A stretch of DNA of 64,000 bases from Escallonia rubra (taxonomy: Eukaryota; Streptophyta; Magnoliopsida; Escalloniales; Escalloniaceae): contig JAVXUO010000888.1 in the NCBI GenBank assembly GCA_033065855.1, forward strand, positions 332,073-396,072. The letters run 5' to 3'. Position numbers and translations under genes: made by a program. Positions within the stretch are counted from its first letter, which is position 1; every line of letters starts with the position of its first letter. Of this stretch, positions 1-10,853 are shown piece after piece. The notes below the pieces were generated by a model, which was given only the letters and a program-made list of their open reading frames with translations, had not been told where the DNA came from and did not search any database.

Positions 1-44
1 CGAGATATCCCCCACATTGGATATCTCACCGTGTATGGGGGGAG

Positions 45-766
45 ATGATAGATCGGTGGGCTGCGGATCCAGGTTGGGACGCCAAGAGTAAGAGCGGGGC
101 TGAGAACAGACAGAACAGAGATCCGACGCACACGGGGGGGTCGGTGCCACACGACATCGTCCGACACATGAACGCGGTCGAGCACCCGGATCTGGAGGAG
201 GATGAGGTCATAGCTCTGACCTATACTCAGACGCACGTGCGGAAGAAGGACAAGGACGAGACGCACCGGGCGGGCGACTATATTTCAGATATTGCCTAGC
301 GGATCGATGTGAGTCAATTTATTTAAGTTGTTAATGTTTTTTCTTTCTATCCTCAATGTCCGTTTCGTTAATTAATGCCCTAACATATCGTTAAACCACT
401 ATTTTTGCAGGCCTCGTATGAACAGCTAAGGGGGTCCGAGCAGCAGTCCGGACAGCCATCAGCGTCCACTAGTACGGCTGCGAGTACTGGGGGTTGAAGC
501 GATGGCTGGATACGCCGGAGGTCGTGAATCGGCCGAAAGGCCGCATACGCGGCCTGCCTAGCACGACTGCTCGTGCCGTGATAGGAGCGTCCTCACCCCC
601 TGCTGCCCCTCCACAGACACCGGCTCCTCGTCCTCAGTTGGACGACGAGGAGATCCAGCGCATTGCTACAGTGGTGGCGAGGATGATCAGGGAGCAGGGC
701 ACTGCTGGCCAGGCCGCGCCGGCCCCGGATCAGCAGGATCCAGATCCAAGACTCAGCAACCCCTGA
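45..766 (+). pseudogene. Ptta/En/Spm-type plant transposase (TNP1-like) C-terminal remnant
   Basis: The first block (45-299) reads through an HTGGSVP segment followed by a THVRKKD stretch, the pattern of the Ptta/En/Spm transposase domain found in the accessory (TNP1/TnpA-like) protein of CACTA elements. A TAG at 297-299 interrupts it where the family continues; four codons later a GTGAGT donor (310) and a TTTTTGCAG acceptor (about 402-410) bound a short intron. The next exon (411-496, ending at a TGA) is followed in another frame by 494-766, with a W-x-D plus KGRIRGLP motif typical of the tail of these proteins and an amphipathic stretch near residues 50-72. One nonsense codon and one frameshift make it non-functional as read. 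The protein is thought to bind subterminal repeats like those downstream. Confidence 0.65.
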
Positions 767-1020
767 TGAGCCCCTTCCCATGCCCGTTCCTAGCTTCCCC
801 CACCCCCCGCGCCCGGCTTGTACTCTTCTCCCCTCTCCTAACCGGCTGTATCCGGTTCACATCTTGTACATATATGAGTTTTTTTTATAATAAATATTTT
901 TTATAATTGATTATATATATTTCTTTCTGTATTGATTATTGCGCATTGTTGTTGAGAATTGAAAATTGTATTACAGGTCTGGGTAATTGAAAAATAAAAA
1001 AAAATTCAAAAAAAAATTGA
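767..1020. other. AT-rich 3' untranslated part of the CACTA element
   Basis: No coding signal. Pyrimidine-rich then AT-rich sequence with AATAAA-like runs (about 885-900) that could serve as polyadenylation signal of the preceding transposase gene. The subterminal repeat zone begins right after it. Confidence 0.4.
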
Positions 1021-1347
1021 CTCTTGGTGACGGATTAATTCAGTCGCTAAAGTATTCCTACAATCAGTTATTTAGCGACAGAATATTCCGTCGCTAAAAT
1101 ATTTAATCCATCGCTAATTTGACAAAAAAGAAAATTAATTAAAATTCTAAAAATATAATTAGCGACAGAATATTCGTCGCTAATGAAAAATAAATCCGTC
1201 GGTAAAAATGAAATATTTAGCGACGGATTTAAAAATTTCGTCGCTAAACTATTAGTGACGGGCTTTTATACTAGGGATTTTTAGCGACGGATTGTGGGCT
1301 TTTAGCGACGGATTTCCCCGTCGCTAAAAGCCTGTTTTCTTGTAGTG
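1021..1347 (+). repeat. CACTA subterminal repeat region
   Basis: At least eight copies of an 11-13 bp motif around TAGCGACGGA occur in both orientations, often paired as imperfect palindromes (for example 1200-1250 and 1275-1330). This is the dense subterminal array expected inside a CACTA end. The same core recurs at 27530-27880 and 47345-47570, showing that at least three elements of one CACTA group lie in this window. Confidence 0.85.
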
Positions 1348-1588
1348 ATTCAAGGCTTGTGCTTGGTAGGCTTGAGGGTAGTTCAAGCCGAACCATTTAA
1401 ATCTCCTTGTCAAGTATCTCTAACTCAATCTCTTTACTTATTGCTATTTAATTGTTTGAGATTGTTTGGTTAGCATCTTCATTGAAGTATTACTTGGTTG
1501 ATTGAGATTTATGATTGTGCTAAGTTTAAATTCCTCATTAATTTTCAAAAACCCTATTCACCCCCCTCTAGGGTTGTTTTATTGGTTT
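1348..1588 (+). repeat. 5' LTR remnant (3' portion)
   Basis: Only the end of the LTR is left, running into CACCCCCTCTAGGGTTG and a terminal TTTCA directly before the primer binding site. Its upstream part was probably separated by the CACTA element ending at 1347. It cannot be compared with the 3' LTR at 4496 because the retained parts do not overlap. Confidence 0.6.
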
Positions 1589-1601
1589 CAAGTGGTATCA
1601 G
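1589..1601 (+). other. Primer binding site (initiator Met tRNA type)
   Basis: TGGTATCAGAGAC immediately follows the presumed LTR end. Plant copia elements prime minus-strand DNA synthesis from the initiator Met tRNA, whose complement reads TGGTATCAGAGC; the last two bases differ here. Confidence 0.8.
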
Positions 1602-1667
1602 AGACTTGGCTCTTGTTATATTGGGTAATTTCAAGAGAGTTAATCTATCATGTCTTAAGTTGGGGGT

Positions 1668-3431
1668 ATGGAGGGTAGTTCTACCACTAGGCCTTCATTG
1701 TTTAATGGGACCAATTATAGTGTGTGAAAAGTTAAGATGAAAATCTACTTAGAGTCTCAAGACTATGAGATGTGGGATATTGTTGAGAATGGCCCATTCG
1801 TTCCGATAAAGGTGGTTGACAAGGTTGAAGAGCCTAAATCCAAATCGGAGTATAGTGATCATGATAAGAAGATGATTTGTATGAATGCTAGAGCGAAAAA
1901 TTTTCTTGTTTGTGCTTTAGACACTAATGAACTCAATAGAGTCATTATGTGTAATTCCGCTAAGAGTATTTGGGATACTCTTCAAGTCACTCATGAAGGG
2001 ACTTCTCTTCTTAGAGATTCCAAGATGAACTTATTGTTTAGAGATTATGAGTTATTTCATATGCTTCCAAATGAATCCGTTACGGATATGAATACTCGTT
2101 TTACTAACATTGTGAACCCTTTGAAGCAATTGGGCAAGGAATTCACTAATGGTGATCTTGTAAGAAAAGTGATTAGGTTCTTATCGAGAGCTTGGGATGC
2201 AAAGATCACCGCCATCCAAGAATCGAAGAATCTTAATATCTTTCCTCTTTATGAATTGATGTGCTCACTTATGACATACGAAATGCAACTCAAGACCTTT
2301 GATTAAGAGGACGTCAAGAAGAAGCCTACATCAATTACTCTTAAAGCTTCATTTTTAAACCTTGAGTCAAGTGATGATGATGAAGAATATGATGAAGAGG
2401 ATATTTCAATGGTTGCAAAGAACTTTAAGAAGTTCTTAAGATTTGGAAGGAATGATGGGAGAAGGCAACAAAATGCTAGCAACAAAGAGAGGCTTTGCTA
2501 CAAATGCCACAAGCCGGGACACATGAAGATGAATTGTCCTATCTACAAAAAGGAGAAGAAGGAAATAAGAGATGTATGGGAAAGAACTAAAAGAAGAAAA
2601 TTCTCTAAGAAAGAGAACAAGGAGAAGGAAAGAGCAATGAATACCGAACATACTCCAACATGGAGTGACCTTGATTCAAGTGATGAAGACAATGAGAAGA
2701 ATGATCAAGCAAATGTATGCTTCATGGCAAATGATGAGGTAAGCTCTTCTTCCGGTAGTGATAGTGATAATGAAAGCTTTGAAGATGCTTATGATAGCTT
2801 ATATAAGGAATCCAAGAAAATTTTCAAGAAAAATATTATTTTGTCAAAGAAATTCCTTGAAGCTAATAAGCAAATTGAGAAGTTGAAAATGCAAAATAAT
2901 GAGTTGCATGCCAAGAACGAATGCATTTCCAACCATTTATATGTGGAACATGTGAATAATGGATTGGTTGAATTAATTGTTAACACTCCTAGCTCAAAAC
3001 AAATCTCTTGCAAAACTTTGGCTTTAGAAGAACAAAATGAAGATTTAAAACTTGAGATTTGTGATTTGAAAATTTGTCTTGAAAAATTTGTTGATGGTCA
3101 AAACAATTTGGATGTCATGCTTGGACGCCAAAGAATTAGCCGAAACAAAGGTGGTCTTGGATTAGATCCCTTGGCCTTGCCTCCTAAAATTTTTCAACAA
3201 CAAGCTAGGTTGAATATTCATACAAAACAACCAAAGAACTATTGCACACCATTTACACATTGTGGTTGGTGTAACAAGAAAGGGCATACAACTAATTATT
3301 GTCCTTATAGAATTGTCTATGTTAGAGGTAGAAAGAAAATGTGGGTTGTTAAAGAGTTTTTTAATGTTGCTAAGACTAACACTTATGGACCCAATAAAAT
3401 GTGGGTACCAAAAGTTAGACCTAAATTGTGA
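1668..3431 (+). pseudogene. Sirevirus-like gag polyprotein, broken
   Basis: The most upstream start (ATG 1668) opens an MEGSSTTRP peptide typical of this gag group. The frame is cut by TGA at 1725-1727, where the family has Trp, and by TAA at 2304-2306 after the UBN2-type gag domain (1737-2303), but it stays in phase through both stops to 3431. Later come an acidic Asp/Glu stretch, a zinc knuckle with spacing C-x2-C-x4-H-x4-C (about 2500-2541), a long coiled-coil-like Lys/Glu region, and a second knuckle-like C-x2-C-x4-H-x4-C near 3262-3301. Gag packages the element RNA. Two nonsense changes and no pol make the copy dead. Confidence 0.75.
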
Positions 3432-4481
3432 TTGTAGGTTGTTCAAAGCAAAGGCAAGTAGCAACAAGGAGAAGGCTCCAAGAAATTTTTTGAGAAGGAT
3501 GAGCAACAAGCTAAATCTTAAGGGGGGGTAAGCATTCCGAGATTGGACATGCTACTTTAAATGAAGAGAGTCTCAAAGCTTGTCAAGAAAATGGACTTCA
3601 AGAATGATCACTCGTGAGCTCAATTCCTTGGTAATTCATCAAGAGGGTAAAACTTGGCTCTATTCAACATTGTGCTATACACTAAACTTATATGTCATGA
3701 AGCATGCATAATTGGTCATACTTATTTCTCATAATATAAATAGCTTGCTTGTTGAGAATTAATGTGAACCTTGCCGATGAATGGTCCTCTTGCACTTATA
3801 TTGAAAATATTGATTGTTGATGACCAATATTCGCTTTGTGAAAATTTCATGTTGAAATTATGTCATCTTAATGCTTCACAATGCCATTCATACACACACC
3901 CCTTTTGGTAATGCCAAAAGAGCATGACTCGGTTAGACATTTACTGGTGTTTGTTGGATATTATTGGCGTGCATTGATTGAGGGGGAGCATACATTAGGA
4001 TGGAGTATGCAAACTTGATAGAGGGAGCTTACATGCTTGAATCACATTCTATCTTGTTACTCTTGGAAAATGCATGAAGTATATGAGATTATTGAGCTAC
4101 TTTGAATATCTTTCTTTGGATCATGAAGGAACTCTTGATGTCATCCGTATGAGTTCATGAGTGACATGCACTTCATGCCATTATCTTGCTTATAACCATC
4201 TCTTCACACATGCATACCATTGTCTCTTTGTTGATGACAAAGGGGGATAAATAATCTTGATTCTATATGCTATGTGATTGTGTGTTTTGAGAGAACATTA
4301 GAGGAAGAGCATATCTTGTTTTAGCTAGGGAAGCTAGCTACGAGCTTTATTGTTATATGAGATAAATTGACATATCTTGAGTATACAAGAAATGATTGAA
4401 TGTTCTATGTGAGATTGTTATGCTTAATTCACTATCATATGATACATCTTACCCTATATAGAATCAATGTTTGCCATCATC
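3432..4481 (+). other. Non-coding internal remainder of the Sirevirus-like element
   Basis: No open frame of note. The stretch has purine tracts (3520-3530, 3980-3987, 4237-4246) of the kind scattered between pol and 3' LTR in Sireviruses, so it is probably the region downstream of pol, brought next to gag by deletion. Confidence 0.45.
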
Positions 4482-4860
4482 AAAAAGGGGGAGATTGTTA
4501 GCCCTATGGTTGGATAACCTAGGCTTACATCTTGTTTTGATGATAACTACACATTGATTATGTTCTAATGTGTGCTTTGAGTGTATTCTTAGTAGGTATA
4601 TACATGCACACTCATGAAGACACATTTGAGAAGTTCGATAGACAAATTAAAGTCAAAGAAGCTTAAAGTTATAATGGACATGTTATAGAAGCTTCATCGA
4701 GTTCAATGTCGAAGAGTAACAAAGAATGCATCGGCTAAGTTACTATCGATTATAATTGATCTTTCTTATTATGTAACTAGTCTTGGTTTTATTCTTGGAT
4801 TGATGACTATGACCTAAAAATACCGTAGGACACCTTGTGCATTGCATGCGAGTTCATAAC
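4482..4860 (+). repeat. Polypurine tract and 3' LTR start (truncated)
   Basis: AAAAAGGGGGAGA at 4482-4494 precedes TGTTAGCCC at 4496, the expected polypurine tract to LTR transition. The LTR appears to stop by about 4860, where a different LTR-like start, TGTTAGACCCC, begins. The LTR end seen at 1348-1588 is not found here. Confidence 0.6.
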
Positions 4861-5594
4861 TGTTAGACCCCTCATATTTAAATGCTTAAAAAAATAATGA
4901 AATAAAATAAAATTAGAGAGTTTGGGACGTAATGGGTATTTTGAAATTCTATTTGTTTTAGGAATATAAGAATTGTTCTTTTAGGTTATTGATAATTTAC
5001 GTACTATATATTCTCTTGGAACCCTAAGAGCACACCAAAATTCAGAAGAGCCTCCAAAGAATCCTTAGGAAGAGACTTCTTGAGATTGTGACAAATTTGC
5101 TTGAGGTAAGAATTTAAATTGATTTTTGATTTGGGATTGTAGTAGTTTACGAATTTCGTTGTCATTAGAATTTGATTTGAAACCTTTGGGTTTGTCAATT
5201 TTTAGGGCTTTGATACAATTGAATTGAGGAAATCAAATTTTAGGCTTAATCACGATCAGAGGTAAGGGTTTATTCTTTTGAAATCAGAATCGGCGTTGGA
5301 TAAATCATTCATTCAATGGTTTAATTCTTTAATTCAGAAGTCTCGGTTTTCATGTTGTTACTGTGCCATTTTAGTTGCGATTTTCCGATGCTTTTCTGTC
5401 TCGATTTTTATGCCTTGTACCGTAGCATTCACCTTTGCAGAAGTTGAGTTGTGTTCGGTTATCTGCCTCGGATTTCTTGTCTTACACAGTTAGTAATTCA
5501 CTTGCGGCAACTGAATATTTGTTTGGTTGTTTTGCTTTTACTGTAGTTTTGTTTGGTGTGTCAGCCTTCATCAATTGTTGCCCCGTTTCGCTGA
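4861..5594 (+). repeat. Possible gypsy-type LTR start and 5' leader-like DNA
   Basis: TGTTAGACCCCTCATATTT at 4861 looks like the start of a chromovirus (Tekay/Del-like) LTR, and 4960-5110 has a promoter-like run (TACTATATA, then CCCTAAGAG and a GAGGTAAG donor-like site) as in such LTRs. No matching LTR end or internal genes follow, so this would be a truncated copy. Low certainty. Confidence 0.3.
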
Positions 5595-6240
5595 TTATTT
5601 CATAAAGCCTAGGGATTAGTTTATACATTCAAAACAAAATTCGTAAAGATATCAAGCTTTTATTTTCCTTCATTCCTTTAATGTATGTGAAGTCTAGAAA
5701 TAATCATGTACTTTTGGAGTTTGTTTATATTTCTATTGAGATGGAAATCTGTCATGTAGTCATCTCAAATTTGAAGTTAAGTACTTTCTCTTATGTGTTA
5801 ACTATGTTCAAATATGTTTGTCATCATATGTTTGAATAATAGTAGTTTATTAGGTATCAATTATGGCATGATGTTTGTTCAAAGTTTTTAGGGTATTAGC
5901 TTCATTTTGCCTTTTATTGAAATCTCATTTTGATGCAGTTTAGTCTCGAAGTTAAAGCTTGATACATATTCTAGATTCTTTCCTTCAATTTTATTCTATA
6001 TCTCTTTATGTTTTCTCTAATTGTTGATTGTTGGTTTCTGACAAGCTGCTTCTCTAAGTTCTTCCGAGGTTTGGGCCGAGGTAGACTAAAACCTATTTCC
6101 TTGATTCATTGCTATGTTAGTGAACTTTTGATGATTTCTTCCACTTCTTTTTCCTGATTTCATGTAGAGGTGTGTCTGAACCAAATTTTAATCGTAGATA
6201 AATTAATTTACGTTGTCTATGGAAAGGTGATGCTATGTGA
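5595..6240 (+). repeat. Duplicated segment, copy 1 (640 bp)
   Basis: This stretch, from GATTATTTCATAAAGCC to GGTGATGCTATGTG, is repeated almost base for base at 9454-10094. In copy 1 the right edge runs straight into prolyl oligopeptidase coding sequence, so the unit contains that gene's intron and the beginning of the following exon. Confidence 0.9.
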
Positions 6241-7276
6241 TGTCAAGCATGTTCTTCAGAAAAGGAACTTGGAAACAGGTGCGCTTTTGCACCATTTGCC
6301 CATTGAGATTGGCAGCGTGTATGATGTTAGTGGTCGGCGCAAAGACAGCATGTTCTTTATTGGTTTTACAAGCTTTCTTACTGCCGGCATTACATATTAG
6401 TACAACATAGAAAGCAGGATTCCAGATATGAAAGTTTTTTGCGAAATCGTTGTTTCTGGTTTTGATCGGATTGAGTTTCATGTTAATCGGGTAAACCATG
6501 GTTTCATGTACGTAGTTTTATGTCAATCGTTTTTCCTGTTCGTTCAATATTTCTTAGGTTCTCAAGTGAAGGATCATGCCTGAGCACAAATTTCTTATGT
6601 TCTAGCATGTGATTTCATATCCAGTGAACTTCCACTTGGCAAACTATAGCAGTACATCTCCGTTTCCTCTATTAAGCTGGGCATTAAGACATTTACGTAC
6701 AGAAGAACCCCCATATACATTATGGGCCTTTTTAATAAGTGAAATTTTGTTTGCATTGTTTAGTGCTTGACTTCATCTTTGAGTTTTTATATGAACATAG
6801 AACTACTAATCCGTGCTCATTGAAGTGACCGAAAGCATTGATGCCTGTATGTTGACATTTGGAAGTCTTCTATACCAGATTGCTTTCTTTTCTTTCTTGA
6901 CCAGGGTTTTCCCCCTTTCAGGTGTTTGTGCCTAGTAAGGACGGAACCAAGATTCCGATGTTTATAGTTGCTAAAAAGGATATTGTTCTGGATGGATCAC
7001 ACCCATGCTTACTGTATGCATATGGTGGATTCAATATTAGTCTTTCACCAACATTCAGTGTCAGCCGCATTGTATACTCGCAAGGCATTTAGGTGCTGTC
7101 TACTGCATAGCAAATATTCGTGGTGGAGGAGAGTACGGAGAAGAGTGGCATAAAGCCGGTTCCCTTGAGCAAAAAAGCAGAATTGCTTTGATGACTTTAT
7201 TTCTGCTGCTGAGTATCTTGTATCTGCTGGTTACACCTAACCTAAAAAGTTGTGTATAGAAGGCAGATGCAATGGC
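6175..7276 (+). pseudogene. Prolyl oligopeptidase (POP) pseudogene fragment
   Basis: Two exons are recognisable. The first (about 6175-6492) covers the end of the propeller domain (GALLHHLPIEIGSVYDVSGR, IGFTSFL) but has an in-frame TAG at 6398-6400. After an intron ending in TTTCAG (about 6915-6921), the second exon (about 6922-7276) reads [14 protein letters not shown], then an AYGGFN segment and, in another frame, [17 protein letters not shown], all hallmarks of the S9A catalytic domain. More frameshifts follow near 7083 and 7170-7230. At the place of the catalytic GGSNGG motif the sequence gives Gly-Arg-Cys-Asn-Gly (7262-7276), so the nucleophile Ser codon is now TGC. Homology then stops; the Asp and His parts of the triad are missing. 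Confidence 0.85.
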
Positions 7277-8459
7277 AAGCTTTTCTCCCTACTCACAACA
7301 TGAAATTGAGTATCAAAAATTGAGCACAGAGCGAAGCTGGACGCAAGGACTCACCCCTCTGCATTTGAGGAAAGCTCCTCTCCCTACTCGCAAGGTTTTG
7401 TGCTTCTCTTAATACACACCTATTAATTTACTTGTGATATGCTTTTTAAAAATATTTTGATGTGGTCTTTTTCTTAGCCTGGACCTAAGATTTCCAAGAA
7501 GGATTTTGTCACTGCAATCTGGTGTATGTTGGTTCGAGGTCATAGATACGAGTGCATATTTATTGTTTCAAAGTAGTCGTGCCTCTTTCATGTTTTCTCC
7601 CTTTAGATTTTAACAGTTTGATGGTGCAAGTAGAACATCAGATTTTGACAAGCTGTGGAAGCGGCCACCAAACCGAGACTGTGCACTGTGTCGAGCCAAG
7701 TCCATCCTATACAGGTAAAGAACATGTGATTTTGCTTCGCGTGTGTGTATTTAATCTCCATCTATACTTCTCTTTCACCATAATACTATCTTTTCAGCTC
7801 CTGGGGAAACCCAAGGTTACCTGCTTGTACATACAAATGGCGACCTTAACCAGTTGCGTACTGGGGTGTGCACTCGGTTTCTCTCCCTACTTAAATAAGT
7901 ACATCTATGTGGATATGGATTGGTCTGCCAAATTTGTCAAAATATGAGCTACCCAGGTTATGTCAATTTACGTTGAAAGATTTGCAAAAAAATAAGATGC
8001 AAGAATGAAATGGGGTACGTAGATGAGTCTTTATCTTTCGTAATGCATTCCGTTTGTCGACTGGTTTTTCGATTTAATTCGACTTGTGTTATACCAATTA
8101 AATTTATAAGCTTCTTTCTTAATTTTTTTATTTCCAGGTTTATATGTTGGGAAGACATACATCAATGCTTTTATTGGACTTAGAAGAACCGATATGCATT
8201 ATGATGACATCTTGGATGAGATGTATATATCTTTAGGTTGGGTTGTTCAATGATATTACATTTGTATGTTTTTGAAATCGAGAAGTTTTGGATGGTTATG
8301 TAATTAGTATGTGAATGTTGGATATGATATGGTTGAATGACATTGGCTTGTTTCTATTATGATGAGTTTATAAGCTTGTTAAATCGACTTGATTGTTCAT
8401 TATTCGTGTTGGATTGAAGCAGGGATTACTTAATTACTTCACTTTCACGTCTTAGGCCA
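7277..8459 (+). other. Decayed intronic/intergenic DNA, possible exon scraps
   Basis: No family recognised. Two short stretches look exon-like: about 7621-7713, open and followed by a GTAAAG donor-like site, and 8138-8218, open after a TTTCCAG acceptor. Neither matches prolyl oligopeptidase. Most of the rest is AT-rich. Confidence 0.3.
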
Positions 8460-8949
8460 ATTTTTTTATTTTTTGTGACAAATTTCAGAATATGCTGGAA
8501 AAGAAATTAGTGACAATTGTTTAAAAGTGTCGTAAATAAGAATAACATTTTAAAGATAATGCCGAAAGAACAAAATATGGCACTTATTGCAAGTGTCGCT
8601 AATTTAGCAGTAAAATCTGGCACTTTAATGGAAGTGTCGCTAATTTAGCAGCATTTCAAAGATAATGCCGCCAAATAAAAAATGGCACTTTAATGGAAGT
8701 GTCGCTAACTTAGCGACATTTTTTTCAAAGTGTCGCATACTTAAGTTGACTCTTGACCCCATAAGAGGCACTTAAAAGTGTCGTAAGTCTAACGCCGACG
8801 TGTCTAAGAAGTGTCGGAAAATTTTCGACGGACGAATTTGCGACGCTTGTGAAAAGCGTTGATAAAGTGTCGGGAAACCACTTTGCGACACTTTTACTAT
8901 CATTGGCGACACTTTTTTAGTGTCGCCAAAATCCCTTTTTTTTGTAGTG
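8460..8949 (+). mobile_element. CACTA terminus of a second group (AAGTGTCGCTAA repeats)
   Basis: The right edge TTTTTTTTGTAGTG at 8936-8949 is the reverse complement of a CACTACAAAA terminus. The 490 bp before it carry many copies of AAGTGTCGCTAA / TTAGCGACATT in both orientations. The core differs from the TAGCGACGGA core of the elements at 1, 27519 and 47579, so this is another subfamily. No left CACTA end is visible near 8440-8480, so it is either truncated or a rearranged non-autonomous copy. Confidence 0.7.
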
Positions 8950-9453
8950 TAGCGGTATCTGTGTTTTAATTGTTTTCCTCCAAGGTCATCTTTGATGTCG
9001 TTTCGACCATCTACTCTAATGTGTTTTTTAATAGTTTCTAAAGCAATTAATTTAAAAACAGGTGTACATTGCAAAATTCTTTTTAAAAAGTCATAGTGCT
9101 AATCTGGCCAGATAGTCAATTATCATATTCATTCATGTGTTGCTTTTATTGGTTTATGTATTTTTAGATGATTGAGTTGAGGAGAAGGTGGGTATTGCAA
9201 ATAGATTTGGCACCCATTCCATGGTTTGGGCGAGTTAATGCATGGCGTCCCCAAGAAATAAGAAAACTAAATCTGTGTAGAGAATAGCCGACTTATCAAT
9301 TATTTTGGTTCACTGTGTTTGCAATTTTGAGAAAGTCAATTTTGGTTCATGATGTTTCAGAATTTAATAAAGCCTAGAGATTAGTTCAGAAAGCCTAGAG
9401 ATTAGTTTATTTGTAATAGAAAATATTATCTGCAAGGACTGAAGCTTGATTAT
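8950..9453. other. Unassigned DNA between CACTA terminus and duplicated segment
   Basis: No coding frame, repeat or structure recognised, except that a short motif (AAAGCCTAGRGATTAG) occurs three times between 9369 and 9475, the last copy belonging to the duplicated unit. Confidence 0.3.
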
Positions 9454-10094
9454 TTCATAAAGCCTAGGGATTAGTTTATACATTCAAAACAAAATTCGTA
9501 AAGATATCAAGCTTTTATTTTCCTTCATTCCTTTAATGTATGTGAAGTCTAGAAATAATCATGTACTTTTGACGTTTGTTTATATTTCTATTGAGATGGA
9601 AATCTGTCATGTAGTCATCTCAAATTTGAAGTTAAGTACTTTCTCTTATGTGTTAACTATGTTCAAATATGTTTGTCATCGTATGTTTGAATAATAGTAG
9701 TTTATTAGGTATCAATTATGGCATGATGTTTTTTCAAAGTTTTTAGGGTATTAGCTTCATTATGCCTTTTATTGAAATCTCATTTTGATGCAGTTTAGTC
9801 TCGAAGTTATAGCTTGATACATATTCTAGATTATTTCCTTCAATTTTATTCTATATCTCTTTATGTTTTCTCTAATTGTTGATTGTTGGTTTCTGACAGG
9901 CTGCTTCTCTAAGTTCTTCCGAGGTTTGGGCCGAGGTAGACTAAAACCTATTTCTTTGATTCATTGCTATGTTAGTGAACTTTTGATGATTTCTTCCACT
10001 TCTTTTTCCTGATTTCATGTAGAGGTGTGTCTGAACCAAATTTTAATCGTAGATAAATTAATTTACGTTGTCTATGGAAAGGTGATGCTATGTG
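9454..10094 (+). repeat. Duplicated segment, copy 2
   Basis: Near-identical to 5595-6240 (a few substitutions, e.g. GACGTTTG for GGAGTTTG near 9571). It ends at GGTGATGCTATGTG, after which the prolyl oligopeptidase exon of copy 1 is not present. The duplicate thus carries only the first codons of that exon (about 10029-10094). High identity means the duplication is recent relative to the decay of the pseudogene. Confidence 0.9.
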
Positions 10095-10214
10095 TATCCA
10101 GTATTATTGTTCACTTCTTTTGCTTTTATGGATAGTTTTACATACACGACACGCGTGTGAATGGATTGGCTTGGATGGTCTAAAAGAAGACAACTCTATT
10201 GTCTTTATTTTTCT

Positions 10215-10216
<2 letters not shown>

Positions 10217-10269
<53 letters not shown>
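10217..10269. repeat. (AT)n microsatellite
   Basis: About 26 uninterrupted AT dinucleotides, just downstream of duplicated segment copy 2. Confidence 0.95.
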
Positions 10270-10270
<1 letters not shown>

Positions 10271-10335
10271 AGTTCCCTCCCTATGTGTCTCATCCACGCC
10301 TTTCCTCCTTTCATCTTGTCGAAAGAGCTTCATGT

Positions 10336-10853
10336 TATCTTTCCGTAATTACCACTGCATACAAGGTGTTTGAAGATATGATTCGAATATGCCATTTCAA
10401 GATTGCTACTTTGATAGCTCTCTATGATTGATGTTTCTTTAGGTGTTGGCTTTCGAGCATCGTTGCGCTGATTGTTCTTCTTACTAACTATTAATATTCA
10501 AATATAAATTTCTTGACTCGTACTTTGTTGGTGTTTCTTCCCTGTGCTGTGACCACCCATATCTTGTGGATCAATTTCCGAAAGCTCGAGATGCCATCTT
10601 TCCCTAATTACCACTGCATACAAGGTGTTTGAAGATATGATTCGAATATGCCATTTCAAGATTGCTACTTTGATAGCTCTCTATGATTGATGTTTCGTTA
10701 GGTGTTGGCTTTCGAGCTTCGTTGCGCTGATTGTTCTTCTTACTAACTATTAATATTCAAATATAAATTTCTTGACTCGTACTTAGTTGGTGTTTCTTCC
10801 CAATGCTGTGACCACCCATATCTTGTGGATTAATTTCGGAAAGCTCGATAACA
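10336..10853 (+). repeat. 259-bp tandem duplication
   Basis: The unit from ATCTTTCC through GGAAAGCTCGA occurs twice head to tail (10336-10594 and 10595-10853), offset 259 bp. The copies differ by few bases (e.g. TTCTTTAGG versus TTCGTTAGG). A short open stretch (about 10345-10431) ends in the same TGA in both but matches no known family, so coding is not claimed. Confidence 0.9.

Larger units (their letters stand above)
1..1347 (+). mobile_element. CACTA (En/Spm) transposon, 3' part, right terminus at 1347
   Basis: The segment ends with TTTTCTTGTAGTG at 1335-1347, the reverse complement of the CACTACAAGAAAA terminus of plant CACTA elements. Before it, 1021-1330 is filled with direct and inverted subterminal repeats of the type TTAGCGACGGA / TCCGTCGCTAA, where CACTA transposases of this group bind. 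The left end lies outside the window. The element sits against a Sirevirus-like LTR remnant that starts at 1348, so it probably inserted into that LTR; the 3-bp target duplication cannot be checked without the left side. Confidence 0.85.
1348..4860 (+). mobile_element. Sirevirus-like Ty1-copia element, deletion derivative lacking pol
   Basis: A truncated 5' LTR end (1348-1588) is followed by a primer binding site (1589-1601, TGGTATCAGAG, matching the 3' end of initiator Met tRNA), a gag region (1668-3431), about 1 kb without open frames, a polypurine tract at 4482-4494 (AAAAAGGGGGAGA) and the start of a 3' LTR at 4496 (TGTTAGCCC). Protease, integrase, RT and RNase H are not detectable between gag and the polypurine tract, so pol is lost. 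A second purine tract (about 4237-4246) matches the multiple polypurine tracts described for Sireviruses. Confidence 0.75.

Noticed and set aside
10090..10431. 113-codon plus-strand frame with poly Tyr-Ile
   Set aside because: The frame spans the (AT)n microsatellite and part of the 259-bp duplicate; no domain and no homologue recognised.
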